A DNA stretch of 64,000 nucleotides. It comes from an uncultured Ellagibacter sp. Its GTDB lineage: Bacteria > Actinomycetota > Coriobacteriia > Coriobacteriales > Eggerthellaceae. The DNA lies in NCBI GenBank assembly GCA_934663775.1, contig CAKUKU010000007.1, positions 24,408 to 88,407 on the forward strand, written 5' to 3'. Shown in pieces: positions 43,602 through 52,017 of this stretch; the stretch's first letter is position 1, and each line of letters opens with the position of its first letter. The translations under genes and the position numbers were made by a program. Below the pieces are notes generated by a model, which made no database searches, had not been told where the DNA came from, and saw nothing but the letters and a program-made list of their open reading frames with translations.

Positions 43602-45053
43602 ATGGGGTATTCGTATAACCCGAAATCGCTCTGCGCCGATGAGTTCATCAACGACGAGGAGATCTCGGAGACGCTCGCCTTCGCCGACGCGCACAAGGAC
43701 GACGTGCAGATGTGCTACGACATCCTGGAGAAGTGCAAGCCCCACCTGCACCCGGCAAGCGAGCACGGCGCCATGATCACCCATCGCGAGGCGAGCGTGC
43801 TTCTGGCCTGCGATGACGCGGGGGTGAACGCCGCCATCAAGCAGCTTGCGCACGACATCAAGCAGGCATATTACGGCAACCGCATCGTGCTTTTCGCGCC
43901 GTTGTACCTGTCGAACTATTGCGTGAACAGTTGCCTGTACTGCCCCTATCACGCCAAGAACCGCGAGATTCCGCGCCGCAAGCTCACGCAAGACGAGATT
44001 CGCGCCGAGGTCATCGCGTTGCAGGACATGGGCCACAAGCGCCTGGCCATCGAGGCGGGCGAGGACCCGAAGCACAACCCCATCGAGTACATCTTGGAGT
44101 CGATGGACACCATCTATTCCATCAAGCACAAAAACGGCGCCATCCGCCGCGTGAACGTGAACATCGCCGCCACGACGGTGGACGAGTACCGCATGCTCAA
44201 GAAGGCCGAGATTGGCACGTATATCCTGTTCCAGGAAACGTACAACAAGGAGGGCTACAAGCGCCTGCACCCGACGGGGCCGAAAAGCGACTACAACTGG
44301 CACACCGAGGCGATGGATCGCGCCATGGAGGGTGGCATCGACGACGTGGGCTTGGGCGTGCTGTTCGGGCTCGAGAGCTACCGTTACGAGTTCGCGGGCC
44401 TTATCATGCATGCGGAGCACCTGGAGGCCGTGCACGGTGTGGGCCCGCACACCATCAGCGTGCCGCGCGTGAAGCCTGCCATGGACATCGATCCCGACGT
44501 GTTCGACAACGGCATTCCCGACGAGATGTTCGAGAAGATCATCGCGCTCATCCGCATCACGGTGCCCTACACGGGGATGATCATCTCCACGCGCGAGAGC
44601 CAGGCGGTGCGGGAGCGCGCGCTGCGCTACGGCATCAGCCAGATCTCGGGCGGGAGCCGAACGAGCGTGGGCGGCTACACCGAGCAGGCGCGTCCGCACG
44701 ACACCGAGCAGTTCGACGTGAGCGACCAGCGCACGCTCGACGACGTGGTCTCGTGGCTGATCGACCAGGAGCATGTGCCCAGCTTCTGCACGGCGTGCTA
44801 CCGCGCGGGGCGCACGGGCGACCGGTTCATGAGCTTCTGCAAAAGCGGGCAGATCTTGAATTACTGTCACCCCAACGCGCTCGTCACGCTTGCGGAGTAC
44901 CTGACCGATTACGCCAAGCCCGACACCTCCCAAAAGGGCTTTGCGCTCATCGAGCGCGAGCTGCAGAAGGTCGACGACGAGAAGCGCCGCCGCCAGTGTG
45001 CTGAGGCGATTTCGGCGGTCGTGCACAAGGGCGAGCGCGATTTGAGGTTCTAG
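43602..45053 (+). CDS. hydG: [FeFe]-hydrogenase H-cluster radical SAM maturase HydG
   Basis: HydG cleaves tyrosine to supply CO and CN ligands of the H-cluster. The 483-residue protein has the radical SAM motif CVNSCLYCPY (about 107-116), IEAGEDPKHNP, and at the C-terminus CTACYRAGRTGDRFM followed by CKSGQI, the cysteines of its auxiliary [5Fe-5S] site. ThiH is the close relative, but the C-terminal cluster motif is HydG-type. AAGGA precedes ATG 43602, and it is 42 bases after hydE in the same direction. Confidence 0.96.
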   Translation: MGYSYNPKSLCADEFINDEEISETLAFADAHKDDVQMCYDILEKCKPHLHPASEHGAMITHREASVLLACDDAGVNAAIKQLAHDIKQAYYGNRIVLFAPLYLSNYCVNSCLYCPYHAKNREIPRRKLTQDEIRAEVIALQDMGHKRLAIEAGEDPKHNPIEYILESMDTIYSIKHKNGAIRRVNVNIAATTVDEYRMLKKAEIGTYILFQETYNKEGYKRLHPTGPKSDYNWHTEAMDRAMEGGIDDVGLGVLFGLESYRYEFAGLIMHAEHLEAVHGVGPHTISVPRVKPAMDIDPDVFDNGIPDEMFEKIIALIRITVPYTGMIISTRESQAVRERALRYGISQISGGSRTSVGGYTEQARPHDTEQFDVSDQRTLDDVVSWLIDQEHVPSFCTACYRAGRTGDRFMSFCKSGQILNYCHPNALVTLAEYLTDYAKPDTSQKGFALIERELQKVDDEKRRRQCAEAISAVVHKGERDLRF

Positions 45054-45065
45054 CGAGGTTTTCGC

Positions 45066-45185
45066 GCGGTGCGGAAGGTGCGCGACTCGCGACCTGCGAC
45101 CCGCGGCGCGGGCGCGGCAAGCGGCGGTGCGGAAGGCGCGCGACTCGCGACGCGGATGCGGTGCGGAGGGCGCGTGCCGTGCGGG
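45066..45185. repeat. GC-rich imperfect repeat between hydG and hydF
   Basis: GCGGTGCGGAAGG followed by a GCGCGACTCGCGAC block occurs at about 45066-45093 and again at about 45124-45151, with a weaker third (GCGGTGCGGAGGGCGCG) at 45158. The 170-base interval encodes no gene and separates hydF from an otherwise tight cluster. Confidence 0.65.
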
Positions 45186-45226
45186 CGCGATGAGTGGCGA
45201 TGACAAGGCGAAAGGACGGCTTCGAC

Positions 45227-46510
45227 ATGGGATTGAGCGAGACGCCTTCGGGCGAGCGCGTGCGGATCGGGTTCTTCGGCGTGCGAAATGCGGGGAAGTC
45301 GAGCCTGGTGAACGCGGTGTGCGGGCAGCAGGTGGCGCTTGTGAGCGATGTCGCGGGCACTACGACCGACCCGGTGCGCAAGGCTATGGAGCTTCTGCCG
45401 CTCGGGCCGGTCGATATCGTGGACACTCCCGGCATCGACGACGTTGGGGAACTGGGTGCGCGCCGCGTCGAGCGCACGCGCGAAACCTTGCGCAGCTGCG
45501 ATGTGGCAGTGCTCGTGACCGACGCCACGCGCGAACCGCTCGCCGCCGAGCGCGAGCTTCTTTCCCTGTTCGAGGAGCTCGGGCTGCCATTCATCGTGGT
45601 GCGCAACAAGGCCGACCTGCTGCCCGGGGAAGGGGTCGCTGCGGGTTCGGGCGGCGCTACCGGGGGAGCCGCATCGGTCGCCGCCGACACTTCCATCGCC
45701 CGGGTTGTCGCTGCCTCTGACGCTGCCCCCGCCCCTGTTTCCCCAGTTCGTGCGGAGGTGCTCGCAAGCGCGCGCACGGGCGCGGGTGTAAACAAGTTGA
45801 AGGAGGTCCTCGCACACGTGGGTGGGTCGGCCACGCATGAGCGCCGCGTTGTGGCCGATTTGCTCTCGCCGGGCGACAAGGTGGTACTCGTCGTGCCCAT
45901 CGACTCATCGGCGCCGAAGGGCCGCATCATCTTGCCGCAACAGCTCGTTCTGCGCGACGTCCTCGACGCCCACGCGAGCGCTCTCGTCTGCCAGCCCGAA
46001 GAGCTCGCCGACCTTTTAGCGGCAGTGCGCGATATTCGCCTCGTGATCACCGACTCGCAAGCGTTCGCGAAGGTTGCGCGCATCGTTGCGGAAACGACGC
46101 CGCTCACGTCGTTTTCCCTTCTCATGGCGCGTTATAAGGGCGATCTGCGCACGCTTGCGGAAGGCGCGGCGGCGCTTAGCGCGCTCACCGACGAAAGCCG
46201 CGTGCTCATCTCGGAGGGCTGCACGCACCATCGCCAGTGCGAGGACATCGGCACGGTGAAGATGCCCGCGTGGATCCGCAGTCATTGCGGAGCGAACCCG
46301 ACGTTCGAGTTCACGCAGGGGCGCGGGTTCCCCGACGATGTGAGCGGCTACGACGTGGTGGTTCACTGCGGCGGGTGCATGCTCAACGAGAAGGAAATGC
46401 GCTGGCGCCAGAGCGTGGCGGCGAAATGCGGCACGCCTATGGTGAACTACGGCGCGGCAATCGCCTGCGTGCACGGCATCTTGGAGCGCAGCCTGCGACC
46501 GCTTATGTGA
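45227..46510 (+). CDS. hydF: [FeFe]-hydrogenase H-cluster maturation GTPase HydF
   Basis: HydF is the scaffold on which the 2Fe subcluster is assembled and from which it is delivered to HydA. The 427-residue protein has a GTPase domain with P-loop GVRNAGKSS (about 17-25), GTTTDPV, DTPGID and NKAD. An Ala/Gly/Ser-rich insert (about 135-175) lengthens it. The C-terminal cluster-binding motifs are ISEGCTHHRQCEDIG and HCGGCM. ATG 45227 has AAAGGA 10 bases upstream and agrees with family starts; in-frame GTG/ATG at 45194-45200 are alternatives. Confidence 0.95.
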   Translation: MGLSETPSGERVRIGFFGVRNAGKSSLVNAVCGQQVALVSDVAGTTTDPVRKAMELLPLGPVDIVDTPGIDDVGELGARRVERTRETLRSCDVAVLVTDATREPLAAERELLSLFEELGLPFIVVRNKADLLPGEGVAAGSGGATGGAASVAADTSIARVVAASDAAPAPVSPVRAEVLASARTGAGVNKLKEVLAHVGGSATHERRVVADLLSPGDKVVLVVPIDSSAPKGRIILPQQLVLRDVLDAHASALVCQPEELADLLAAVRDIRLVITDSQAFAKVARIVAETTPLTSFSLLMARYKGDLRTLAEGAAALSALTDESRVLISEGCTHHRQCEDIGTVKMPAWIRSHCGANPTFEFTQGRGFPDDVSGYDVVVHCGGCMLNEKEMRWRQSVAAKCGTPMVNYGAAIACVHGILERSLRPLM

Positions 46511-46632
46511 TGCAGGCCCGAATCAAGGGGCGGAATTTAAGACCCTACGTGGAAAATTCCCCGATGCTTCTTCAAATGCGCGCCCGGCGGTGTTATTTTC
46601 TCACTTTACTGTCCTTTTAGAGAGGGATGCAG

Positions 46633-48144
46633 ATGGTGGAGGAAAAACAAGAGGCGGCTTCGGAGGCTCAGACGTCTGAATCTTCGGGCGAGAAGCCCGC
46701 GGCCGCTTCTTCGGAGAACTCGTCTCGCGGCGCGAGGTCGCTTGGCGTGTTCTCGTTTGAGGGCGACATGCCCCTGGCCCAGGCGATTCCCCTGGGCTTG
46801 CAGCATGTTTTGGCCATGTTCGTGGGCAACCTGACGCCGCTTTTGATCGTCACGGGCGCGTGCGGCCTGGCGGGCGCCGAGTTCGCGGACGTCCAGCTGT
46901 CGCTTTTGCAGAACGCCATGTGGATCGCGGGCGTCGTCACGCTGGTACAGCTGTTCGCGATCGGCCCCATCGGTGGTAAGGTGCCTATCATCATGGGCAC
47001 GTCCTCGGGCTTCATCGGCGTGTTCAACTCCGTTGCGGCTTCGATGGGCGGTGGGCTTGTGGCCTACGGCGCCATCATGGGCGCGTCGATCATCGGTGGC
47101 CTGTTCGAGGGCGTGCTTGGCTTTTTCCTAAAGCCGCTGCGCAGGTTCTTCCCCGCTGTGGTCACGGGCACCGTCGTGCTTTCCATCGGCCTGAGCCTCA
47201 TCAGCGTCGGCGTGAACGCCTTCGGCGGCGGCAACAGCGCCCCCGATTTCGGGTCCTTCGAGAATTTCTGCCTGGCGCTCATCGTGCTCATCGTCATCCT
47301 GGCGGTCAAGCACGGCACGACCGGGTTTGTGAGCGCCTCGTCCATTTTAGTCGGCATCATCGTGGGTTATGTCGTCGCGGGTGTCATGGGTCTCGTCCTG
47401 CCGACGACGGGCGTCACCGCCGACGGCGTAGAGTACACCAAGGCATGGGTCCTGAACTGGGATAAAGTCGCCGCCGCATCGTGGTTTGCTATCCCCGAGC
47501 TGCTTCCCGTGACGCCCGTGTTCGACATGCGCGCCATAGCGCCCGTGCTGGTGATGTTCGTCGTCACGGCGGTGGAGACCGTGGGCGACATCTCCGGCGT
47601 CACCCAGGGCGGCATGAACCGCGAGGCCACTGACAAGGAGCTCTCCGGCGGCGTCGTCTGCGACGGCCTGGGCTCGTCTTTCGCGGCGCTCTTCGGCGTG
47701 CTTCCGAACACGTCGTTCAGCCAGAATGTGGGCCTGGTCACCATGACCAAGATGACCAACCGCAAGGCGCTTTCGTGCGGCGCGATCTTCCTGATCTTGT
47801 GCGGTTTGTGCCCGAAGCTGGGCGCGGTGGTGTCCATCATGCCGCAGTCCGTTTTGGGCGGCGCGGCCGTCATCATGTTCGCGTCCATCGTGATGAGCGG
47901 CATTCAGCTGATCACGCGCGAGCCTTTGACCCCGCGTAACCTGAGCATCGTGTCCGTGGCGCTCGGCTTGGGCTACGGCATCGGCGCGAATCCCGCGGTG
48001 CTCGCCAGCGCTCCCGAGATGGTGAACCTGATCTTCGGCGGCTCTGGCATCGTCGCCGCCGCGGCGGTGGCCATTGTGCTGAACATCGTGCTCCCCAAGG
48101 ACAAGGAAATCGCCCCAACGAGCGACGGGGACGCAGCCGCGTAA
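46633..48144 (+). CDS. NCS2-family nucleobase permease (uracil/xanthine type)
   Basis: A 503-residue membrane symporter with a hydrophilic N-terminus of about 45 residues and about fourteen hydrophobic segments. Conserved blocks include PLGLQHVLAMFVGNLTPLL, the first-half QxH-type motif, MGTSSGFIGVFNSVA, FVVTAVETVGDISG and the signature GVLPNTSFSQNVGLVTMT in the second half, which suits xanthine/urate-type members. ATG 46633 is chosen over 46627 because AGAGGG abuts the first. The molybdenum hydroxylase operon 2.6 kb downstream suggests purine import, but the specificity is inferred. Confidence 0.92.
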   Translation: MVEEKQEAASEAQTSESSGEKPAAASSENSSRGARSLGVFSFEGDMPLAQAIPLGLQHVLAMFVGNLTPLLIVTGACGLAGAEFADVQLSLLQNAMWIAGVVTLVQLFAIGPIGGKVPIIMGTSSGFIGVFNSVAASMGGGLVAYGAIMGASIIGGLFEGVLGFFLKPLRRFFPAVVTGTVVLSIGLSLISVGVNAFGGGNSAPDFGSFENFCLALIVLIVILAVKHGTTGFVSASSILVGIIVGYVVAGVMGLVLPTTGVTADGVEYTKAWVLNWDKVAAASWFAIPELLPVTPVFDMRAIAPVLVMFVVTAVETVGDISGVTQGGMNREATDKELSGGVVCDGLGSSFAALFGVLPNTSFSQNVGLVTMTKMTNRKALSCGAIFLILCGLCPKLGAVVSIMPQSVLGGAAVIMFASIVMSGIQLITREPLTPRNLSIVSVALGLGYGIGANPAVLASAPEMVNLIFGGSGIVAAAAVAIVLNIVLPKDKEIAPTSDGDAAA

Positions 48145-48187
48145 ACCCTGCGAGGGGGAATTCTCGATATCTGCGGGGCGTAGGCAT

Positions 48188-48223
48188 TAAAAAGCCCGGC
48201 TTGCTCGTTCAAACAAGCCGGGC
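48188..48223 (-). terminator. Terminator after the rhodanese gene
   Basis: GCCCGGCTTG and CAAGCCGGGC with a 10-base loop are followed on the minus strand by TTTTTAATG. It lies 32 bases beyond the rhodanese stop and also sits after the convergent NCS2 gene. Confidence 0.85.
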
Positions 48224-48255
48224 GAACTGCTCGATGGCGCAAGCGTAAGGCGGGG

Positions 48256-49194
48256 CTACTCGACGGGATTGCTCTCGTCGCCGGCCCACTCACTGTAGCC
48301 CGTGGTGTAGACGCTGACGTTGTCGAACCCGTGGTCAGACAGCACCTCGGCGACGAAGGCCGCTCGCACGCCGCCCGTGCAGTAAACGATGATCTCGTCG
48401 GACGTGGAAAGCCCCGCAGCCTTGGCGAGGGATTGAATCTCGTCGTCGGAAACCAGCGTCCCATCAGCGTTGATGAAGTTTACCGCGGGCAGACTGACGG
48501 CCCCGGGGATATGGCCCATTCGGGCTTCGCCCATGGTCTTCTTCCCGTTGTACTCATCGGAAAGACGCGCATCGACGAGCTTCGCGCTCGACATATGCGT
48601 CTTTACGTACGCCGTGTCGACCTGCGCGACCGGGTCGGCGTCGACGCCCTTGAGGCTCGTCGTGATATCCCCGCCCTTCGTGAGCCACGTGGTCCAGCCG
48701 CCGTCGAGGATGTGGACATCTTCAAGCCCCGCCTCTCGGAGCGCCCAGTAGATGCGGCCGTCTTCGCCCCATCCGTCGCGCGTGTCGGTGTAGACGACCA
48801 CTGGTTTGGTCCCGTCGATGCCACGCTGGGCCGCTGCTGCGGCGATTTCCTCTCCGCTTAACAGCTGGCCCCAACCGGGTTCGCCCTGGGGGACGCTGAC
48901 GTTTGCGATGGCGGTCCAATGAAGGCCGACCGCTCCGGAGATGTGCTGTTGGGTGAACGTCTTCGTCGCACGGGCGTCGACCACCACCGCATCGCCCAGA
49001 TGCTCCTTCAGCCAGTCGAAAGTCACGTACATTCCCTGGTCGGCTGCGTTGAAGGCGGTGGTTTCAGCTGTCTTGCTCGATGTGGAGTCCGACGCTGACG
49101 TCGCGCCGGTATCGGTCGATGAGCAACCAGCGCACCCCAGCGCCAACACGGCGGCAAGCGAACCTGCCGCTGCCGCCTGCTTCCAATTTCCCAC
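48256..49194 (-). CDS. Two-domain rhodanese (sulfurtransferase) lipoprotein
   Basis: A 312-residue exported sulfurtransferase. Residues 1-25 form a lipoprotein signal (GSLAAVLALGCAGC). The first rhodanese domain (about 55-165) has DARATKTFTQQHISGAV but its loop reads VVYTDTRDGWGEDG without a catalytic cysteine, as is common in the first domain. The second (about 180-310) has the active cysteine in VYCTGGVRA and ends GYSEWAGDESNPV. GTG 49194 has AGAAAGGGGCC upstream, and earlier open codons are unlike a signal peptide. A perfect 27-base palindrome lies about 50 bases upstream. Likely role: thiosulfate/sulfane handling at the membrane surface. Confidence 0.9.
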   Translation of the reverse strand: MGNWKQAAAAGSLAAVLALGCAGCSSTDTGATSASDSTSSKTAETTAFNAADQGMYVTFDWLKEHLGDAVVVDARATKTFTQQHISGAVGLHWTAIANVSVPQGEPGWGQLLSGEEIAAAAAQRGIDGTKPVVVYTDTRDGWGEDGRIYWALREAGLEDVHILDGGWTTWLTKGGDITTSLKGVDADPVAQVDTAYVKTHMSSAKLVDARLSDEYNGKKTMGEARMGHIPGAVSLPAVNFINADGTLVSDDEIQSLAKAAGLSTSDEIIVYCTGGVRAAFVAEVLSDHGFDNVSVYTTGYSEWAGDESNPVE

Positions 49195-49245
49195 GATAAG
49201 GCCCCTTTCTTCTAGCGTTCCTTTCCTAAAGGATAAATCAGTCGT

Positions 49246-49272
49246 CCTATAATGGACTATGTCCATTATAGG
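49246..49272. promoter_or_regulatory. Perfect 27-bp palindrome, likely operator for the rhodanese gene
   Basis: CCTATAATGGAC-TAT-GTCCATTATAGG has exact 12-base arms and a 3-base centre. It includes TATAAT on both strands, so it may overlap a -10 element. It ends about 52 bases from the rhodanese start. The dyad shape fits a dimeric repressor; the protein is unidentified. Confidence 0.75.
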
Positions 49273-49369
49273 CGAAAGTGAACTAAATGAAGGCGCCAAG
49301 TTGAAGCTAGCTAACGGCGCTCCCGCAGCAACCTGAATCGCTTCCAGCGGCACATGACACGCAGATGAG

Positions 49370-49540
49370 GTGAACGCGATTCTCCTCGGCTTGATCGCAT
49401 CCATTTTCGCAAGTTCCTCGATGGTTTGGGGAATCGTCGGCGCGGTGCCGATGGGCACGAAAGCCGAGTTGTCCCGCAAAGTTCACCCTGCTGGGGAGAT
49501 TCTGGCACGAAAGCCGAGTTGTCCCACGGAAATACGCTGA
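49370..49540 (+). pseudogene. Possible transporter N-terminal fragment, cut by the repeat element
   Basis: A GTG-started frame encodes VNAILLGLIASIFASSSMVW and GIVGAV, a hydrophobic segment like the first helix of EamA/DMT transporters, and then runs straight into the repeat at 49454 and stops at 49540. GATGAG precedes the start. The similarity is short, so the identity is tentative. Confidence 0.3.
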
Positions 49541-49714
49541 ATGAAAAGTGAACCTCAGAGCAAGAAAACTCCCGACCTGGGATTTCTTGCTGAAGGGCTG
49601 CTACGACATGCAGTCAACTTCCATTTCCCAACGTTATTTCGGGGGACAACTCGGAATTCGTGCCAGAATCCGTCTTCCGATGCGATTCCTTTGGGACAAG
49701 TCGGTTTTTATGCC
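49454..49714. repeat. MITE-like element with inverted 50-bp-period repeats
   Basis: Two minus-strand copies of a 22-base motif (GGGACAACTCGG...GTGCC) at 49454-49475 and 49504-49525 face two plus-strand copies at 49643-49664 and 49693-49714. Within each pair the spacing is exactly 50 bases. The outer copies form terminal inverted repeats of a 261-base unit with no coding capacity. It separates two damaged gene fragments. Confidence 0.65.
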
Positions 49715-49890
49715 ATCGAAAAACACTCGCAAGTGGTGATGAGCTTCATCATGTCGATGCCGGGCGTGACCTTGCCGCGCTCCCAGCGGCTTATCGCCTG
49801 GCGCGTGACGAAGAGCTTGGCGTCGAGTTGGTCTTGCGTGAGGTTGTGTGCGCGGCGACGAGCTTCTCGGCGAATGCCGTGGCGGTTCCT
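49708..49890 (-). pseudogene. Truncated XRE-family helix-turn-helix regulator
   Basis: Minus-strand codons encode REARRRAHNLTQDQLDAKLF, VTRQAISRWERGKVTPG and IDMMKLITTCECF, a complete XRE HTH domain. The frame stops three codons later, where the repeat element begins (49714), so the usual C-terminal part is gone. No ATG or GTG start with a ribosome binding site is found ahead of the HTH, so the 5' end also seems damaged. Confidence 0.65.
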
Positions 49891-50015
49891 TTCGACGGGC
49901 TCTTTGTGGCGAATCAAGCATACGCGCTCACCTCGGGCAATCCAAGCAACCGTCGGTTGCGTGCGGGCCTCGCTCGCGTCTTCGTGCGCGCGGGGCCTTC
50001 TGCCCGCATGCCCCT

Positions 50016-50636
50016 TCACGCCTGCGCGCCCTGCAAGTGCTTCTGGAGAACCTGCAGGTCGCGCGGTGTGTCCACGTCGAACAGCTCCCACTCGCTTGTC
50101 ACCTCCACGCACCGCACGCGATCTTTATGCACGCGTGCCACGAAGCCCCCGCCCTTGCCGGGCGGCAGTGCGCGCAGCTCGTCAAACGCCCACGAGGGGA
50201 AGAGCACGGGCGCCCCCGGCGAGCCTTCAAAGCTTGCGCGCCAGATGCATGCGGGCTCCTTCTCGGCGCTGCGAACGAGCGTGGCGAGGCTGCTCGAGGC
50301 GATGAGCGGCTGATCTCCCTGGAGAAACGTGATCGTGTCGCACCCGCCAAGGGCGTTTACCCCCAAGCGGACGGTGTCGTTTCGCCCGGGCTCGTCGTGC
50401 AGGATGAACGCGACCCCCATCGCGCGGCAAAGGTTAGCGACCTCGCTATGACGTGTGACCACGACGCGCCTCGCGAACAGTTCGTCCGCCGCCCTGATCG
50501 CGCGCAGGACAAGCGGTTCGCCGCCCAAGTCGACCAAAAGCTTGTTCCCCCCGAACCTCGTGCCCTCGCCCGACGCCATGACGACGCACCCATGCCGCGC
50601 TCGTCGCGGCATCGTGTCAGTATCGAGGTGGGTCAT
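50016..50636 (-). CDS. MocA-like molybdenum cofactor nucleotidyltransferase
   Basis: A 206-residue nucleotidyltransferase of the MobA/MocA family, which adds CMP (MocA) or GMP (MobA) to molybdopterin. The nucleotide-binding loop is MASGEGTRFGGNKLL (about 20-34), with metal-binding acidic residue in ITFLQGDQPLI and the SPGAPVLFP block. The divergent neighbours are molybdenum hydroxylase subunits, which use the cytosine dinucleotide cofactor in bacteria, so a cytidylyltransferase role is inferred. MASGEGTRFG, rather than LAGGxSxRMG, also favours MocA. The start at 50636 has AAAGGGAAA upstream. Confidence 0.85.
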   Translation of the reverse strand: MTHLDTDTMPRRARHGCVVMASGEGTRFGGNKLLVDLGGEPLVLRAIRAADELFARRVVVTRHSEVANLCRAMGVAFILHDEPGRNDTVRLGVNALGGCDTITFLQGDQPLIASSSLATLVRSAEKEPACIWRASFEGSPGAPVLFPSWAFDELRALPPGKGGGFVARVHKDRVRCVEVTSEWELFDVDTPRDLQVLQKHLQGAQA

Positions 50637-50772
50637 GGTGGGTTTCCCTTTGCGATTTCGGTGGTTCGCCCGCCGCACCTAGCAAGGCGGCGCGCGGCTC
50701 ACAGTATAATGGAACGGTATTTGCAAATTATCAAGTAACGGGGCGTGAACCATTTATACCTTCCGAAAATAC

Positions 50773-51543
50773 GTGCGCCCGCAGACCTTAGACGAGGCCT
50801 GGGAGCTCAATCAGAAGAAGCGCAATCGCGTGGTGGCCGGCGCGATGTGGCTGAAGATGGGCGGCCATTCCTTCGATACGGCGATCGACTTGTGCGATCT
50901 GGGCTTAAACGCCATCGAGGAGGACGCAGGCGAGTTTCGCATCGGCGCTATGGTCACCCTGCGTCAGCTGGAAAAGCACGCGGGGCTTGCGGAATATTCC
51001 TGCGGCGCGGTGGCGTCTGCGCTCAAGGACATCGTCGGCGTGCAGTTTCGAAACGGCGCCACGCTGGGCGGGAGCCTGTGGCGGCGCATGGGCTTTTCAG
51101 ACGTCCTTACCGTTTTCATGGCGATGGACAGCTACGTCGAGCTTCACAAGGGGGGCATCGTGGCGCTCGACGAGTTCGCGAACATGCCCTACGACGACGA
51201 CATCCTTGTGCGCCTCATCGTGAAGAAACGCCCCGGTGCCTTTGCCTATCAGGCGGTTCGCAAGCAGCGTACCGACTTGCCGTCGCTCACCTGCGCCGCC
51301 GCGTGCCTCGACGGCTCCTATCGCGTCGTCGTGGGCTCGCGCCCCGCGCGCGCCGTCATGCTGCTCGACGAGCGGGGGGTTCTTGCAGGTGACGTCACCG
51401 AGGCGTCGGCCGCCGCGTTCGCCGACTATGCTGCTGGCGCCGTCGCGGTTTCCGGCAACATGTGGGGCTCTGCGGAATACCGCCGCGCGCTCGTGCCGGT
51501 GCTCGTGCGCCGCGCCCTTTTGGGGCTAGGGGAGGTGCGCTAG
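50773..51543 (+). CDS. Molybdenum hydroxylase FAD-binding subunit
   Basis: The FAD subunit (CoxM/XdhB-like) passes electrons from the [2Fe-2S] subunit to an acceptor. From GTG 50773 it has 256 residues, with the FAD-binding FRNGATLGGSLWRR block, the substrate-face YQAVRKQRTDLPSL region and a short C-terminal domain. The codons just upstream (from ATT 50752, giving YTFRKYVRP) continue family similarity, so translation may begin at the ATT; GTG 50773 would cut the first beta strand. It is first of three abutting genes for a xanthine-dehydrogenase-family enzyme. Confidence 0.9.
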   Translation: MRPQTLDEAWELNQKKRNRVVAGAMWLKMGGHSFDTAIDLCDLGLNAIEEDAGEFRIGAMVTLRQLEKHAGLAEYSCGAVASALKDIVGVQFRNGATLGGSLWRRMGFSDVLTVFMAMDSYVELHKGGIVALDEFANMPYDDDILVRLIVKKRPGAFAYQAVRKQRTDLPSLTCAAACLDGSYRVVVGSRPARAVMLLDERGVLAGDVTEASAAAFADYAAGAVAVSGNMWGSAEYRRALVPVLVRRALLGLGEVR

Positions 51544-52017
51544 ATGGAGATCTCGATCACGCTCAACGGGCGGAAGGTTCCCGCCGACGTTCCCGCCGAC
51601 ACGCTGCTTATCGACTTCGTCCGCGCGCACGGCTGCAAAAGCGTGAAGCGCGGCTGCGAGACGTCGGCCTGCGGCCTGTGCACGGTGCTCCTAGACGGTC
51701 GCCCCGTCCTTTCCTGCTCCACGCTCGCAGCGCGCGCGTGCGGCCATAGCGTGCAGACTTTGGAAGGGCTGCAGGACGAGGCGTCCGAGTTCGTGGGCTT
51801 CATCGCCGACCAAGGCGCCGAGCAGTGCGGGTTTTGCAACCCCGGCTTCGTCATGAACACGATTGCGCTTCTGCGCGAGAACCCCGATCCGACCGACGAG
51901 GAAATTCTGGCCTACCTTTCCGGAAACCTCTGCCGCTGCTCGGGCTACGAGGGCCAGCTGCGCGGCATACGCAACTTCCTCACCAGCAGAAACGCGCAGG
52001 AGGCTTCCCATGAATAA
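51544..52017 (+). CDS. Molybdenum hydroxylase [2Fe-2S] subunit
   Basis: A 157-residue iron-sulfur subunit (CoxS/XdhC-type small subunit) that carries electrons from the molybdenum site to FAD. The N-terminal ferredoxin-fold cluster has CETSACGLCTVLLDG plus a later cysteine in LSCST; the C-terminal helical domain has CGFCNPG and CRCSGY for the second [2Fe-2S] centre. It starts one base after the FAD subunit stop and its end overlaps the next gene by 8 bases. Confidence 0.95.
   Translation: MEISITLNGRKVPADVPADTLLIDFVRAHGCKSVKRGCETSACGLCTVLLDGRPVLSCSTLAARACGHSVQTLEGLQDEASEFVGFIADQGAEQCGFCNPGFVMNTIALLRENPDPTDEEILAYLSGNLCRCSGYEGQLRGIRNFLTSRNAQEASHE

Noticed and set aside
42483..45206. 907-codon minus-strand frame across hydE and hydG
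   Set aside because: It is antisense to two clearly identified maturases and its sequence is compositional. It is a by-product of GC-rich third positions.
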